This document shows positions 1-8,265 of a stretch of DNA of 32,366 nt, in pieces (position 1 is the first letter of the stretch; every line of letters starts with the position of its first letter). The notes under the pieces are model-generated. The model searched no databases. It had not been told where the DNA came from and saw nothing but the letters and a program-made list of their open reading frames with translations. A program made the translations under genes and the position numbers. The stretch comes from Alphaproteobacteria bacterium (GTDB taxonomy: Bacteria > Pseudomonadota > Alphaproteobacteria > UBA6615), in NCBI GenBank assembly GCA_009694135.1, contig SHVS01000020.1, forward strand, positions 1 through 32,366, in the 5' to 3' direction.

Positions 1-47
1 CGCCGGCGAATATCCTTCACATGGCTTGCGGCCGACTGCTGCGGCCA

Positions 48-99
48 GGAATTCTGTCTCATCTTCACTCCTCGCTGGGCTGCGATGAGCCAGAATTCC
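48..99. repeat. 16-bp inverted repeat upstream of the kinase remnant
   Basis: The arms at 48-63 and 84-99 (GGAATTCTGTCTCATC and GATGAGCCAGAATTCC) are inverted copies matching at 15 of 16 positions, with a 20-nt spacer. The surrounding 1-139 has no convincing coding region. Recognisable kinase coding sequence begins at about 140, so this stretch lies at or near the junction where the kinase gene lost its 5' part. It could be the remains of a mobile element end, a REP-like dispersed hairpin or a terminator for a gene to the left. The sequence alone does not decide. Confidence 0.55.
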
Positions 100-139
100 T
101 CCGTTAGCAAAAACACTCAATCTGTCTCTCGGTTGCTGA

Positions 140-664
140 CGCCGGACAGGCGAGATCGTGCAGAGCGCGCATAAGCTGCTCGGTGAAAAGGCGCAGCGCA
201 GCGGGGTCAAGCTCGGACTGGAGCTGCCCGACGACCTGCCGCAAATCTACTGCGACCCGCGCCGGATCAAGCAAGTCTTGGTCAATCTGCTGTCGAACGC
301 GGTCAAGTTCACGCCGGGCGGCGGCCGCGTCACGACCAAGGCCTGGGCCGGGGCGGACGGTTTTGTCATTCAGGTCATCGACACCGGCGTCGGTATGCGC
401 AGCGAAGACGTGCCGCGCGCCTTTGCGCTCTTCGGCCAGGTGGACGGCGGGCTCAACCGGAAACACGAAGGGACCGGACTTGGCCTGCCCTTGAGCCGCC
501 AGTTAATTGAAATGCACGGCGGCACGCTCGACCTGCAAAGCGTCGTCGGCGCGGGCACGATCGTCACCGTCTGCCTGCCCGCCGCGCGCCTGATTCGGCT
601 GAAGGCGCAGACCGATACGGTCGTGGTTCCGCACGCCAAGCTGGCGAGCAAGCGAGGGCGCTAA
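140..664 (+). pseudogene. 5'-truncated sensor histidine kinase remnant (ATPase domain only)
   Basis: Only the C-terminal HATPase_c domain of a sensor kinase remains. Visible are the N box (NLLSNAVKFT), the G1 box (DTGVGM), an F-box region (FALFGQV) and the G2 box (GTGLGLPL), ending at TAA 662-664. There is no sensor domain and no HisKA helix with the phospho-accepting His. Kinase-like sequence (TGEIVQSAHKLL) starts right after an in-frame TGA at 137-139. The only plausible start, GTG 158, lies inside the usual linker and lacks a good ribosome binding site. The fragment could fold but could not autophosphorylate on a His of its own. It resembles the C-terminus of the broken kinase at 22507-23563 and belongs to the same PleC/PdhS-like style. 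A short free-standing ATPase protein is possible but less likely than a decaying gene. Confidence 0.75.
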
Positions 665-1419
665 ATTTTGTCCGGCGGCACGTCTGCCCGCGGCCGTCGG
701 GCGCGCCGCGACAGCATGTTGAATCCCTCGACCACGGCGGAAAACGCCATCGCCGAATAGATATAACCGCGCGGGATATGCACGCCGCAACCGTCGGCGA
801 TTAAGGTCGCGCCGATCAGCAGCAAAAAACCCAGCGCCAGCATGACCACGGTCGGATTGGCGTGGATGAAATCGCCCAGCGGATCGGCGGCCAACAGCAT
901 CAACACGACGGCGACCACCACCGCCACCACCATGATCGGCACATGCTCCGTCATGCCGATCGCGGTGATGATGCTGTCGAGCGAGAACACCAAATCGAGC
1001 AGCAGGATCTGCACGATCGCGGCGCTGAATCCCATGGCGGCGGGCTGGCCGCCGAACAAATCCGGCCCTGGATCGGGATCGACGTTGTGATGGATTTCCT
1101 TGGTCGCCTTCCACACCAGGAACAGCCCGCCGGCGATCAGGATCAGGTCGCGCCAGGAAAAGCCCTGGCCGAATGCGGTCAGGATCGGATCGGTCAATTG
1201 CACGACGAAGGCGATCGTGCCCAGCAAGACGAGCCGCAGCCCCAGCGCCGCGCCGATGCCGATGCGGCGCGCGCGCGAGCGAATCGCGGCCGGCAGTTTG
1301 TTGGTCAGGACCGCGACGAAGACGAGATTGTCGATCCCGAGCACCACCTCCATCACGATGAGCGTGGCGAGCGCTACCCAGGCGGTTGGATCGAGCACAA
1401 GCTGAAGGAGCGTTTGCAT
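661..1419 (-). CDS. TerC family integral membrane protein
   Basis: This 252-residue protein has about seven hydrophobic segments and the TerC hallmarks: acidic residues inside membrane helices at [10 protein letters not shown] near residues 26-35 and a second [13 protein letters not shown] near 143-155. Members of the family are linked to metal ion, especially manganese, export and to tellurite resistance; the substrate here is inferred from the family only. The start is ATG at 1417-1419. Its stop codon overlaps the stop of the convergent kinase remnant (661-664). It is closer to the YgdQ/YkoY-like branch than the second TerC protein at 26283-26999. The gene to its right is on the same strand about 37 bp away, so they may be co-transcribed. 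Confidence 0.9.
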   Translation of the reverse strand: MQTLLQLVLDPTAWVALATLIVMEVVLGIDNLVFVAVLTNKLPAAIRSRARRIGIGAALGLRLVLLGTIAFVVQLTDPILTAFGQGFSWRDLILIAGGLFLVWKATKEIHHNVDPDPGPDLFGGQPAAMGFSAAIVQILLLDLVFSLDSIITAIGMTEHVPIMVVAVVVAVVLMLLAADPLGDFIHANPTVVMLALGFLLLIGATLIADGCGVHIPRGYIYSAMAFSAVVEGFNMLSRRARRPRADVPPDKI

Positions 1420-1456
1420 CGGCGTATGGTTTCCTCGGGTGAATTGCGTCGGCTGC

Positions 1457-1756
1457 CTAGGTCAGATCGAGTCCCTTGAGCAACTCGCGCACATAGTCCA
1501 GCGCCCGGCTATGGGTGTGCGCGCGATCGGCTTGCTCTCGATCGTGCCGCAAATCGGCCACTTCCTCGAAATAGTGAATCGCCGCGTGGTAGAAGGCGCT
1601 TGTCTTGCGCTCCGGCTTGCGGACCAAGAGCTCGACGCGAATGCGCTCGGCCAGCGCCTGCACGTCGGGCAAGGGACGCATCCAGGCCTTGGCCGCGAGC
1701 TGTTGCAGGTGCTCGAAGTCCTGCTCGACGTGGGCCTCGTTGACTTCGTGCGTCAT
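1457..1756 (-). CDS. small hypothetical protein downstream of the LOG gene
   Basis: This 99-residue, soluble, probably all-helical protein is rich in charged residues, Glu, Arg and His. It has no signal peptide or membrane segment, and I recognise no family. Its ATG (1754-1756) overlaps the stop codon of the upstream LOG-family gene in an ATGA arrangement, which implies translational coupling and supports it being real. A function tied to the LOG protein is possible but unsupported beyond this coupling. Confidence 0.65.
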   Translation of the reverse strand: MTHEVNEAHVEQDFEHLQQLAAKAWMRPLPDVQALAERIRVELLVRKPERKTSAFYHAAIHYFEEVADLRHDREQADRAHTHSRALDYVRELLKGLDLT

Positions 1757-2682
1757 CGCTTGCGTCCTTTTTTGAGCACGCCACGCTTCTTGGGAGTCTT
1801 CGGTGCTCCAAAAGCGCGGATAGCGGCCAGCGCTTCCTCGGCGGTGGCGACAAAACGGAACAGATGCAGGTCGGCGGGCGAAACCATCCCTTCCGCCACC
1901 AGGGCATCGAAATCGACCACGCGGCGCCAGAACTCCTCGCCGAATAAAAGCACGGGCATCGGGCGGATCTTGCCGGTCTGGATCAGCGTCAGGGTCTCGA
2001 ACAATTCGTCGAAGGTGCCGAAGCCGCCCGGAAACGCGACCAGCGCCCGCGCGCGCAGCAGGAAATGCATCTTGCGGATGGCGAAATAGTGGAATTGGAA
2101 GCTGAGCGCTGGGGTGATGTAGCGGTTGGGCGTCTGCTCATGCGGCACGACAATGTTGAGCCCGATCGATTCCGCCCCGGCGTCATGCGCGCCGCGATTG
2201 GCCGCCTCCATGATCCCGGGACCGCCGCCGGTGATCACCGTCCACGGACGGTCGCCGTCACCCAGTTCGGCCTCGGACACCAGCCGGGCGAAGCGCCGCG
2301 CCTCCTTGTAATAACGGGCGTTGACCGCCAGCCGTGCGGCGATCCGGGCGTCGCGCACGAATCGTGGGTTGCGCGGGCTGGCGAGAGCCTTTTTGGCGGC
2401 GCGGGCGGCGGATGCCTTCGCCTTGGCTGGCTCGGCCAGCCGGGCGCTGCCGAACACGACCACCGTCGCCTCGACGCCATGCGCCTGGAACGCGAGTTCC
2501 GGCTTTTGCAATTCGAGCTGGAGCCGGACCGGGCGCAGGTCGTCGGCGAGGATGAAGGTCGGGTCGGAATAGGCCAGCCGGTAGCTTTGGCTGCGCGTTT
2601 GCGGCGTGAGCTGCAGCTCGGCCGTAAAGCGCTCTTCCTGGCGGGCACTGCGGAACAGCTTGGAGCGGATGCGGCGGGCCAT
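1753..2682 (-). CDS. LOG family (TIGR00730-type) nucleotide phosphoribohydrolase
   Basis: The C-terminal two thirds show a Rossmann-like LOG fold, with GGGPGIMEAANRGA and the signature PGGFGTFDELFE, preceded by RKMHFLLRARALVAF, which supplies the active-site Arg/Lys. The family includes cytokinin-activating phosphoribohydrolases (lysine decarboxylase-like in old annotations) that cleave nucleoside 5'-monophosphates to free base and ribose 5-phosphate; the real substrate in bacteria is often unknown. The start at 2682 (MARRIRSKL, 309 aa) is preferred because GGGGA lies 8 nt upstream. ATG 2697 in the same frame lacks such a site. The open frame continues farther upstream to 3339, but that part is antisense to marC and was discarded. 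The basic tail ends in KKGRKR. Confidence 0.85.
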   Translation of the reverse strand: MARRIRSKLFRSARQEERFTAELQLTPQTRSQSYRLAYSDPTFILADDLRPVRLQLELQKPELAFQAHGVEATVVVFGSARLAEPAKAKASAARAAKKALASPRNPRFVRDARIAARLAVNARYYKEARRFARLVSEAELGDGDRPWTVITGGGPGIMEAANRGAHDAGAESIGLNIVVPHEQTPNRYITPALSFQFHYFAIRKMHFLLRARALVAFPGGFGTFDELFETLTLIQTGKIRPMPVLLFGEEFWRRVVDFDALVAEGMVSPADLHLFRFVATAEEALAAIRAFGAPKTPKKRGVLKKGRKR

Positions 2683-2757
2683 TGACAGCGTCCCCATGAT
2701 TCGAGCGCATGTGAGTCTCGCCGCCCGGCCGCGTCGGGGCAAGCACAGAGGCTGCCA

Positions 2758-3381
2758 GTGAACGTCCTTTACGCGCTTGTGACCTTGATTGTCGTCATCG
2801 ACCCGCTCTCGATCGTGCCGTTCTTCGTCGCTGTCACGCGCGGCATGTCCGAGAGCGACTATCGCCGCATCGCGTGGCGCGCACCGGCGATTGCGCTCGG
2901 CGTGCTGCTGGCCTTTGCCTTCCTGGGCGAGGCATTGCTGACCGCGCTCGGGATCAGCCTGGCCGCCTTCCGCATCGCCGGCGGCGCACTCCTGTTCCTT
3001 TTGGCGATCGACATGCTGTTCGCGCGCCAGTCGGGGTTGCGCTCGGTCACGCTGCGCGAGGATGCCGAGGCCATGACCCGGCCCGACGTCACTGTGTTTC
3101 CGCTGGCCATACCGCTGATTGCCGGGCCGGGCGCGCTCGCCACCGTGGTGCTGCTGATGGGACGCGCGCCGGAAAACTGGCCGGACAAGGCGATTGTGCT
3201 CGGTCTGGTGGTGCTGGTGCTCGGCATCGTCTGCGCGGCGCTTTTGTTTTCCCGCCCGCTCTTCCAGCTGCTTGGGGTGACCGGAAACAACGTCATCAGC
3301 CGGGTTTTGGGCATCGTTTTGGCCGCGCTGGCGGCGCAATTCATCCTCGACGGGCTTAAGGCGGCCTTGGCCTCGTCATAG
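2758..3381 (+). CDS. MarC family membrane protein
   Basis: This 207-residue protein has about six transmembrane helices. The N-terminal VVIDPLSIVPFFVAVT and the central FPLAIPLIAGPGALATVVLL are typical of MarC/UPF0056 proteins, a family of inner-membrane proteins without a settled transport substrate. The old link to multiple antibiotic resistance came from proximity to marRAB and is not a function. The start is GTG 2758, next to the divergent LOG gene start at 2682, so a shared promoter region of about 75 bp separates them. The stop is TAG 3379-3381. About 100 bp separates it from the nucleoside operon that follows. Confidence 0.9.
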   Translation: MNVLYALVTLIVVIDPLSIVPFFVAVTRGMSESDYRRIAWRAPAIALGVLLAFAFLGEALLTALGISLAAFRIAGGALLFLLAIDMLFARQSGLRSVTLREDAEAMTRPDVTVFPLAIPLIAGPGALATVVLLMGRAPENWPDKAIVLGLVVLVLGIVCAALLFSRPLFQLLGVTGNNVISRVLGIVLAALAAQFILDGLKAALASS

Positions 3382-3483
3382 GGTCAATTTTCCGCGTGAG
3401 CGTCAGGCTAGGCGGAGCTATGGTGGTCGCCAGTTCGCGTCGGCCCGGCGCGGGCGGCCGTTCAGGTCTTGGGAGGAAAGAGT

Positions 3484-4482
3484 ATGAAAAAAGGCATCGT
3501 CGCGTTGGCTGCCGCCGCTCTGTTGTGGACGGGCGGGGCTTTGGGCCAGGCAAAGATCAATCCGGCCGTCGTATTCGACATGGGCGGCAAGTTTGACAAG
3601 TCGTTCAACGAGGGCATCTACAACGGGATCGAGAAGTTCAAGAAGGAAACCGGCACCGCTTATGCCGAGTTCGAAGTCACCAACGAGGCGCAGCGCGAAC
3701 AGGCCTTGCGTAACTTCGCCCGGCGCGGCAATGACCCGATCATCGCCGTCGGTTTCGCTCAAGGGCCGGCGGTTGAGGTCGTGGCCAAGGAGTTTCCGCA
3801 GCTTCGTTTCGCGATCATCGATTCGGTGGTCGAACTGCCCAATGTGCAGTCGCTGATTTTCAAGGAGCATGAGGGCTCCTATCTGGTGGGCGTGTTGGCG
3901 GCGCTCGCTTCCAAGACCGGCAAGGTCGGTTTTGTCGGCGGCATGGACATCGGCCTGATCCGCCGCTTCGCCTGCGGCTATGAGCAGGGCGTGAAGGCGG
4001 TCAACAAGAACGCCGAAGTGTACCAGAACATGACCGGCACGACGCCGGCCGCCTGGAACGATCCCGTGAAGGGCGGCGAGTTGGCCAAGTCGCAGTTCGA
4101 CCGCGGCGCCGATGTGGTTTATGCCGCCGCCGGCGGCACCGGCTTGGGCGTCTTGCAGGCCGCGGCCGACGCCAAGAAGCTGTCGATCGGCGTCGATTCC
4201 AACCAGAACTACCTGCATCCCGGCTCGGTCTTGACTTCGATGCTCAAGCGCGTCGATGTCGCCGCTTACAATGTCTACAAGACCGCGGCGGCCGGAACCT
4301 GGAAGCCGGGTCTGCAAGTGCTCGGGCTGGCCGAAGACGGCGTTGGCTATGCGCTCGACGACAACAACGCCAAGCTGATCACGCCGGATATGAAGGCCAA
4401 GGTCGATGCGGCGCGCGCCGACATCGTCGCCGGCAAGATCAAGGTCGCCAACTACACTGACGGCAACGCCTGCAAGTATTAG
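3484..4482 (+). CDS. BMP family nucleoside ABC transporter substrate-binding protein
   Basis: This 332-residue periplasmic binding protein starts with a Sec signal peptide (MKKGIVALAAAALLW, cleavage near residue 22). No lipobox Cys is present, so it is probably soluble in the periplasm. The mature part matches the BMP/PnrA family: VVFDMGGKFDKSFNEG at the N-terminus, FKEHEGSYLVGVLA, VGFVGGMDIGLIRRF and GVDSNQNY. Family members bind purine or other nucleosides. Start ATG 3484 has a strong ribosome binding site (GGGAGGAAAG, 3471-3480); an in-frame TTG at 3469 precedes that site and is rejected. It is the first gene of the uptake and degradation operon, and the ATPase and two permeases directly follow. 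Confidence 0.92.
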   Translation: MKKGIVALAAAALLWTGGALGQAKINPAVVFDMGGKFDKSFNEGIYNGIEKFKKETGTAYAEFEVTNEAQREQALRNFARRGNDPIIAVGFAQGPAVEVVAKEFPQLRFAIIDSVVELPNVQSLIFKEHEGSYLVGVLAALASKTGKVGFVGGMDIGLIRRFACGYEQGVKAVNKNAEVYQNMTGTTPAAWNDPVKGGELAKSQFDRGADVVYAAAGGTGLGVLQAAADAKKLSIGVDSNQNYLHPGSVLTSMLKRVDVAAYNVYKTAAAGTWKPGLQVLGLAEDGVGYALDDNNAKLITPDMKAKVDAARADIVAGKIKVANYTDGNACKY

Positions 4483-4501
4483 CGTCGGGCGTTATGTCTA
4501 A

Positions 4502-4536
4502 CCCCCTCCCCTTGTGGGGGGGGGTAGGGGAGGGGG
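4502..4536. repeat. GC-rich palindromic repeat between binding protein and ATPase genes
   Basis: Perfect 10-bp arms CCCCCTCCCC (4502-4511) and GGGGAGGGGG (4527-4536) flank a 15-nt G-rich loop. CCCTCCCC/GGGGAGGG hairpins of this kind are widespread dispersed elements in alphaproteobacterial chromosomes. It sits in the 155-bp gap between the binding-protein gene and the ATPase. It could partly terminate or stabilise the upstream mRNA, giving more binding protein than membrane components. The sequence shows the hairpin; the attenuating role is inferred. Its presence also creates a misleading upstream in-frame extension of the ATPase. Confidence 0.75.
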
Positions 4537-4622
4537 CGGGCGAGTTTCGCTTGCGACGCATGGTCCAAGACGCTCCCGACCTCATCCCCGGCGTGAAGCA
4601 CACGCCAGCCCAAGCTGCCCTC

Positions 4623-4630
4623 GGGGAGGG
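4623..4630 (+). promoter_or_regulatory. ribosome binding site fixing the ATPase start
   Basis: GGGGAGGG lies 7 nt before GTG 4638. It supports starting the ATPase there and not at ATG 4494 or ATG 4560, which would add residues encoded by the GC-rich repeat. Confidence 0.65.
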
Positions 4631-4637
4631 CGTCGAC

Positions 4638-6182
4638 GTGATTCCGCCGGCGATCGAACTGCGCCACATCGACAAGCGCTTCGGCGCGGTCCATGCCAAT
4701 CGCGACGTTTCGCTCGCGGTCCAGGCCGGCACGATCCACGGCATCGTCGGCGAAAACGGCGCCGGCAAGTCCACGCTGATGAGCATTCTTTACGGCTTCT
4801 ATCAGGCCGATCGCGGCGAGGTGTTGATCCGCGGCGTCAAAAAGACCATCGCGCGGCCGGTGCAGGCGATCGCCGCCGGCATCGGCATGGTGTTCCAGCA
4901 CTTCAAGCTGGTCGAGCCGTTCACCGTTCTGGAAAACATCGTGCTCGGCGTCGAAGGCGGAAAGCTGATCGCGCGCGCTCTGGCGCATGCGCGCGGGGAG
5001 CTGGCGCGTCTCGCGCGCGACTATGCGCTCGAAGTCGATCCCGACGCCGTGGTCGCGACGCTGTCGGTCGGCTTGCAGCAGCGGGTCGAGATATTGAAGG
5101 CGCTCTATCGCGGCGCCGAGATCCTGATCCTCGACGAGCCGACCAGCGTGCTGACGCCGCAGGAGGCCGACCATCTGTTCCGCATCCTCGGGGCGCTCAA
5201 GCGCCAGGGCAAGACGGTGATCCTGATCACCCACAAGCTGCGAGAGATCATGGCGATCACCGACCGAGTGACGGTGATGCGCCGCGGCGAGGTGGTGGCG
5301 GAGCGCGAAACGCGCGCGACCACACAAGAGGAACTCGCCGAGCTGATGGTCGGGCGCAAGGTGCTGCTCCAAGTTTCCAAGGGCGCGGCGAGGCCGGGCG
5401 CGGCGAGGCCGGGCGCGGGGCGTCTCGCGGTCGAGGACTTGAGCGTCGTCGACGCGTCCGGCGTCGAGCGCGTGAAGAACGTCAGTTTCACCGTGCGGGC
5501 CGGGGAAATCGTCGGCATCGCCGGTGTCGCTGGCAACGGCCAGTCTGAACTGATGGAGGCGATCGCCGGGATTCGCCGTGCCGCCAAAGGCACGGTCCGT
5601 ATTTCCGGTGGGGCGGCGCATGGCAACGCGCGCGATTTGCGCCGGCAGGGCCTCGCGCATGTGCCGGAGGACCGCCGTCGCATGGGTCTGGTCACGGCCT
5701 TCGCCGCGCATGAATCGGCGATTCTGGGCTACCACGACGATCCGGCCTTCACCGGTCCGATCCTGCTCGATCGGCGGGCGATCGTGGCGCATTGCGCGGC
5801 GCAGATGCGCGACTTTGACGTGCGCCCGCCCGACCCGCATCTCGCCTCCGAAAGTTTCTCCGGCGGGAACCAGCAAAAAATGGTCCTGGCCCGCGAAATC
5901 GGGCGCGACCCGGAAGTCCTGCTCGTCGGACAGCCGACGCGCGGCGTCGATATCGGCGCGATCGAATATATCCATCGCCGCCTGATCGCCCTGCGCGACG
6001 CGGGCAAGGCGGTGCTGCTGATTTCAGTCGAACTGGACGAGATCATGTCGCTTGCCGACCGTATCCTGGTGATGTTCGATGGACGCATCGTCGGCGAGGT
6101 GCAAGCGGACAAGGCCGATGAGCGTCTGCTCGGACTGATGATGGCCGGCATCGATCCGCGCACGCCGCGCGAGGCGGCATGA
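4638..6182 (+). CDS. nucleoside ABC transporter, double ATP-binding protein
   Basis: This 514-residue protein has two tandem ABC ATPase domains, the layout of the simple-sugar/nucleoside importer class (YufO/RbsA-like). Domain 1 has Walker A GENGAGKST (about 38-46), a divergent signature LSVGLQQR (about 141) and Walker B ILILDEPTS (about 161). Domain 2 has a degenerate Walker A (GVAGNGQSEL), a canonical signature SGGNQQK (about 406) and a weak Walker B (VLLVGQPTRG). One functional and one degenerate site is normal for this class. It powers import with the permeases at 6179 and 7270. GTG 4638 is chosen because of the ribosome binding site and because the length then fits the family. The linker between the domains holds a short tandem repeat (5381-5420). 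The stop overlaps the next ATG (ATGA). Confidence 0.92.
   Translation: MIPPAIELRHIDKRFGAVHANRDVSLAVQAGTIHGIVGENGAGKSTLMSILYGFYQADRGEVLIRGVKKTIARPVQAIAAGIGMVFQHFKLVEPFTVLENIVLGVEGGKLIARALAHARGELARLARDYALEVDPDAVVATLSVGLQQRVEILKALYRGAEILILDEPTSVLTPQEADHLFRILGALKRQGKTVILITHKLREIMAITDRVTVMRRGEVVAERETRATTQEELAELMVGRKVLLQVSKGAARPGAARPGAGRLAVEDLSVVDASGVERVKNVSFTVRAGEIVGIAGVAGNGQSELMEAIAGIRRAAKGTVRISGGAAHGNARDLRRQGLAHVPEDRRRMGLVTAFAAHESAILGYHDDPAFTGPILLDRRAIVAHCAAQMRDFDVRPPDPHLASESFSGGNQQKMVLAREIGRDPEVLLVGQPTRGVDIGAIEYIHRRLIALRDAGKAVLLISVELDEIMSLADRILVMFDGRIVGEVQADKADERLLGLMMAGIDPRTPREAA
5381..5420 (+). repeat. 15-bp tandem repeat in the ATPase inter-domain linker
   Basis: GGGCGCGGCGAGGCC is repeated exactly at 5381-5395 and 5396-5410, with a partial third copy to 5420. 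It encodes a small Ala-Arg-Pro-Gly repeat in the linker between the two ABC domains. Being a multiple of three it keeps the frame, so copy number may vary between strains without breaking the protein. Confidence 0.8.
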
Positions 6183-7264
6183 CCGAAACACGGCTGCCGC
6201 GCTGGGCAGGGCTGGTCGCCTTGCCGATCGTCAATATTTTGGCGGCGTTACTCCTCTCCGGATTATTGGTTGCCGCCATAGGCGCCGACCCATGGCAGGC
6301 GCTCCTGGTGCTATTGCGCGGCGCCTTCGGCTATCAAGAAGCGATTGGCTTCACGCTGTATTACACGACCAATTTCATCTTTACCGGGCTCGCGGTCGCG
6401 GTTGCCTACCACTGCGGGCTGTTCAATATCGGCGGCGAGGGCCAAGCCACGCTCGGCGGGCTGGGCGTTGGGTTGGTGTGCCTTTATGCCGATGCGCTGC
6501 CGTTTTACCTGGTATTGCCGCTGGCGCTGATTGCTTCGACCGCGTTCGGCGCGGCTTGGGCGGTGGTTCCGGGCATATTACAGGCGCGGCGCGGCAGCCA
6601 TGTCGTGATCACCACGATCATGTTCAATTTTATTGCGTCGACGCTGATGGTTTATCTTCTGACCCATGTGCTGATCCGGCCGGGGCAGATGTCCCCTGAA
6701 TCGCGTGAGTTCCTGCCGCACACATTTCTGCCCTTCGCGCATCAGGCGCTAGCGTGGCTGGGGATTCCCTTCGCGCGTTCGCCCTTGAACCTGTCGTTTT
6801 TCCTTGCCCTGCTGGCGTCCGTGTTCGTCTGGGGCTTCGTCTGGCACACGCGCTGGGGTTATGAGCTGCGCGTGGTCGGGGCCAATCCGCAGGCGGCGCT
6901 CTATGCCGGGATTTCGCCGCAGCGGAACATCGTGCTGGCGATGGCGATTTCGGGCGCGTTGGCGGGGCTGCTTGGCGTCAACGAGATCATGGGCGTGAAC
7001 CATCGCCTGCTGCTCAATTTCACCGCCGGCTACGGCTTCGTCGGCATTGCCGTGTCGCTGATGGGTCGCAGCCATCCGGTCGGGATCGTGCTGTCGAGTT
7101 TGCTGTTCGGCGCGCTCTACCAGGGCGGGGCGGAGCTTGCCTTCGAGGTGCCGCGCGTCAGCCGCGAGATCGTCGTGGTGATCCAGGGGCTGGTGATCCT
7201 GTTCGCCGGCGCGCTCGAATTCCTGTTCCTGCCGCTACTGCGGCCATTTGTGAAAGCGGCCTAG
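6179..7264 (+). CDS. nucleoside ABC transporter permease (first subunit)
   Basis: This 361-residue inner-membrane protein has about nine hydrophobic helices and belongs to the BPD_transp_2 permease family used by ribose- and nucleoside-type importers (YufP-like). Diagnostic stretches include YTTNFIFTGLAVAVAYHCG, FNIGGEGQATLGG and, late in the protein, AISGALAGLLGVNEIMG. The start ATG overlaps the ATPase stop (ATGA at 6179-6182), indicating coupled translation. It pairs with the permease at 7270 to form the channel for the nucleoside delivered by the BMP-type protein. Confidence 0.9.
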   Translation: MTETRLPRWAGLVALPIVNILAALLLSGLLVAAIGADPWQALLVLLRGAFGYQEAIGFTLYYTTNFIFTGLAVAVAYHCGLFNIGGEGQATLGGLGVGLVCLYADALPFYLVLPLALIASTAFGAAWAVVPGILQARRGSHVVITTIMFNFIASTLMVYLLTHVLIRPGQMSPESREFLPHTFLPFAHQALAWLGIPFARSPLNLSFFLALLASVFVWGFVWHTRWGYELRVVGANPQAALYAGISPQRNIVLAMAISGALAGLLGVNEIMGVNHRLLLNFTAGYGFVGIAVSLMGRSHPVGIVLSSLLFGALYQGGAELAFEVPRVSREIVVVIQGLVILFAGALEFLFLPLLRPFVKAA

Positions 7265-7269
7265 ACGCG

Positions 7270-8265
7270 ATGGAGGCGCTCACCTATTTCGCGCTGCTGC
7301 TCGACGCCACGCTGCGCGTTTCGGCCCCGCTCGTGCTCGCCGCGCTCGCCGGGCTGTTCTCCGAACGCGCTGGCGTGTTCGACATCAGCCTGGAAGGCAA
7401 GATGCTTGTCGGCGCCTTCGCCGCCGGTGTCGCGGCGCATTATGCCGGCTCGATGTGGGTCGGACTCGGCGCGGCGATCCTGGTCTCGGTCGCTTTTGGG
7501 CTCTTGCACGGCTTTGCCTGCATCACCCATCGCGGCAACCAGATCGTCTCCGGCTTGGCGATCAATATCCTCGCTGCGGGATTGACGATCCTGCTCGGGG
7601 TCACCTTCTTCCGCCAGGGTGGCCGCACGCCGCAACTCCCCACCGAGGCACGGTTTACGCCCATAACCTTGCCGGGTGCGGAGGCGCTCAAGGACGTGCC
7701 GGTCTTGGGCGCGCTGTGGAGCGAGCTGATTTCCGGCCATAATATCCTGGTTTATTTTGCCTACGCAGCCGTGCCCTTGGCCGCGTTCGTGCTCTATCGC
7801 ACGCGTTTCGGTCTGCGTTTGCGCGCGGTGGGCGAAAACCCGGAAGCGGTGGACACCGCCGGCCTGTCGGTCGAAGGCTTGCGCTACCAAGCCGTGATCA
7901 TCTGCGGCGTGCTGTGCGGCATCGCCGGGGCTTATCTGTCGATCGCGCAGAGCGCCGGCTTCATCAAGGATATGACCGCCGGCAAGGGCTTTATCGCGCT
8001 GGCGGCGCTGATCTTCGGCAAATGGAAGCCGGTGCCGACACTGCTGGCGTGCCTACTCTTCGGCTTCCTCGAAGCGACGGCGGCGCGCATCCAGGGCGCC
8101 TTCGATTTGACCGGGGCATCGGATGCGGTGCGCCGTGCGGCCGAGGCCTTGCCTTTCGTGATCGAGGCCTTGCCCTATATCTTGGTGGTGCTACTGCTGG
8201 CCGGCTTCGTCGGCACCGCCACCGCGCCCAAGGCCGGCGGCATCCCTTATGTGAAGGAGCGCTGA
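7270..8265 (+). CDS. nucleoside ABC transporter permease (second subunit)
   Basis: This 331-residue permease of the same superfamily (YufQ-like) has about eight to nine membrane segments. It carries LFSERAGVFDISLEGKML, the counterpart of the FNIGGEGQ motif in the first permease, and GFIALAALIFGKWKPVPTL near the C-terminus. ATG 7270 follows the previous stop by 5 nt, and its TGA is shared with the ATG of the cytidine deaminase gene (TGATG at 8263-8267). Uptake and catabolic genes are therefore fused into one transcription unit. Confidence 0.9.
   Translation: MEALTYFALLLDATLRVSAPLVLAALAGLFSERAGVFDISLEGKMLVGAFAAGVAAHYAGSMWVGLGAAILVSVAFGLLHGFACITHRGNQIVSGLAINILAAGLTILLGVTFFRQGGRTPQLPTEARFTPITLPGAEALKDVPVLGALWSELISGHNILVYFAYAAVPLAAFVLYRTRFGLRLRAVGENPEAVDTAGLSVEGLRYQAVIICGVLCGIAGAYLSIAQSAGFIKDMTAGKGFIALAALIFGKWKPVPTLLACLLFGFLEATAARIQGAFDLTGASDAVRRAAEALPFVIEALPYILVVLLLAGFVGTATAPKAGGIPYVKER

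Noticed and set aside
2683-3339. Long N-terminal extension of the LOG-family gene (to about 528 residues)
   Set aside because: It is antisense to the well-supported MarC gene, has low-complexity Gln/His/Arg-rich composition and lacks similarity to LOG proteins; a good ribosome binding site supports the start at 2682.
4494-4637. N-terminal extension of the ABC ATPase from ATG 4494
   Set aside because: The added residues derive from the GC-rich palindromic repeat, have no family similarity, and GTG 4638 has a strong ribosome binding site and gives the usual family length.
4479-5975. Long open frame on the minus strand opposite the ABC ATPase
   Set aside because: It has His/Arg/Asp-rich composition typical of antisense shadows in GC-rich genes; the plus strand encodes a motif-complete ATPase.
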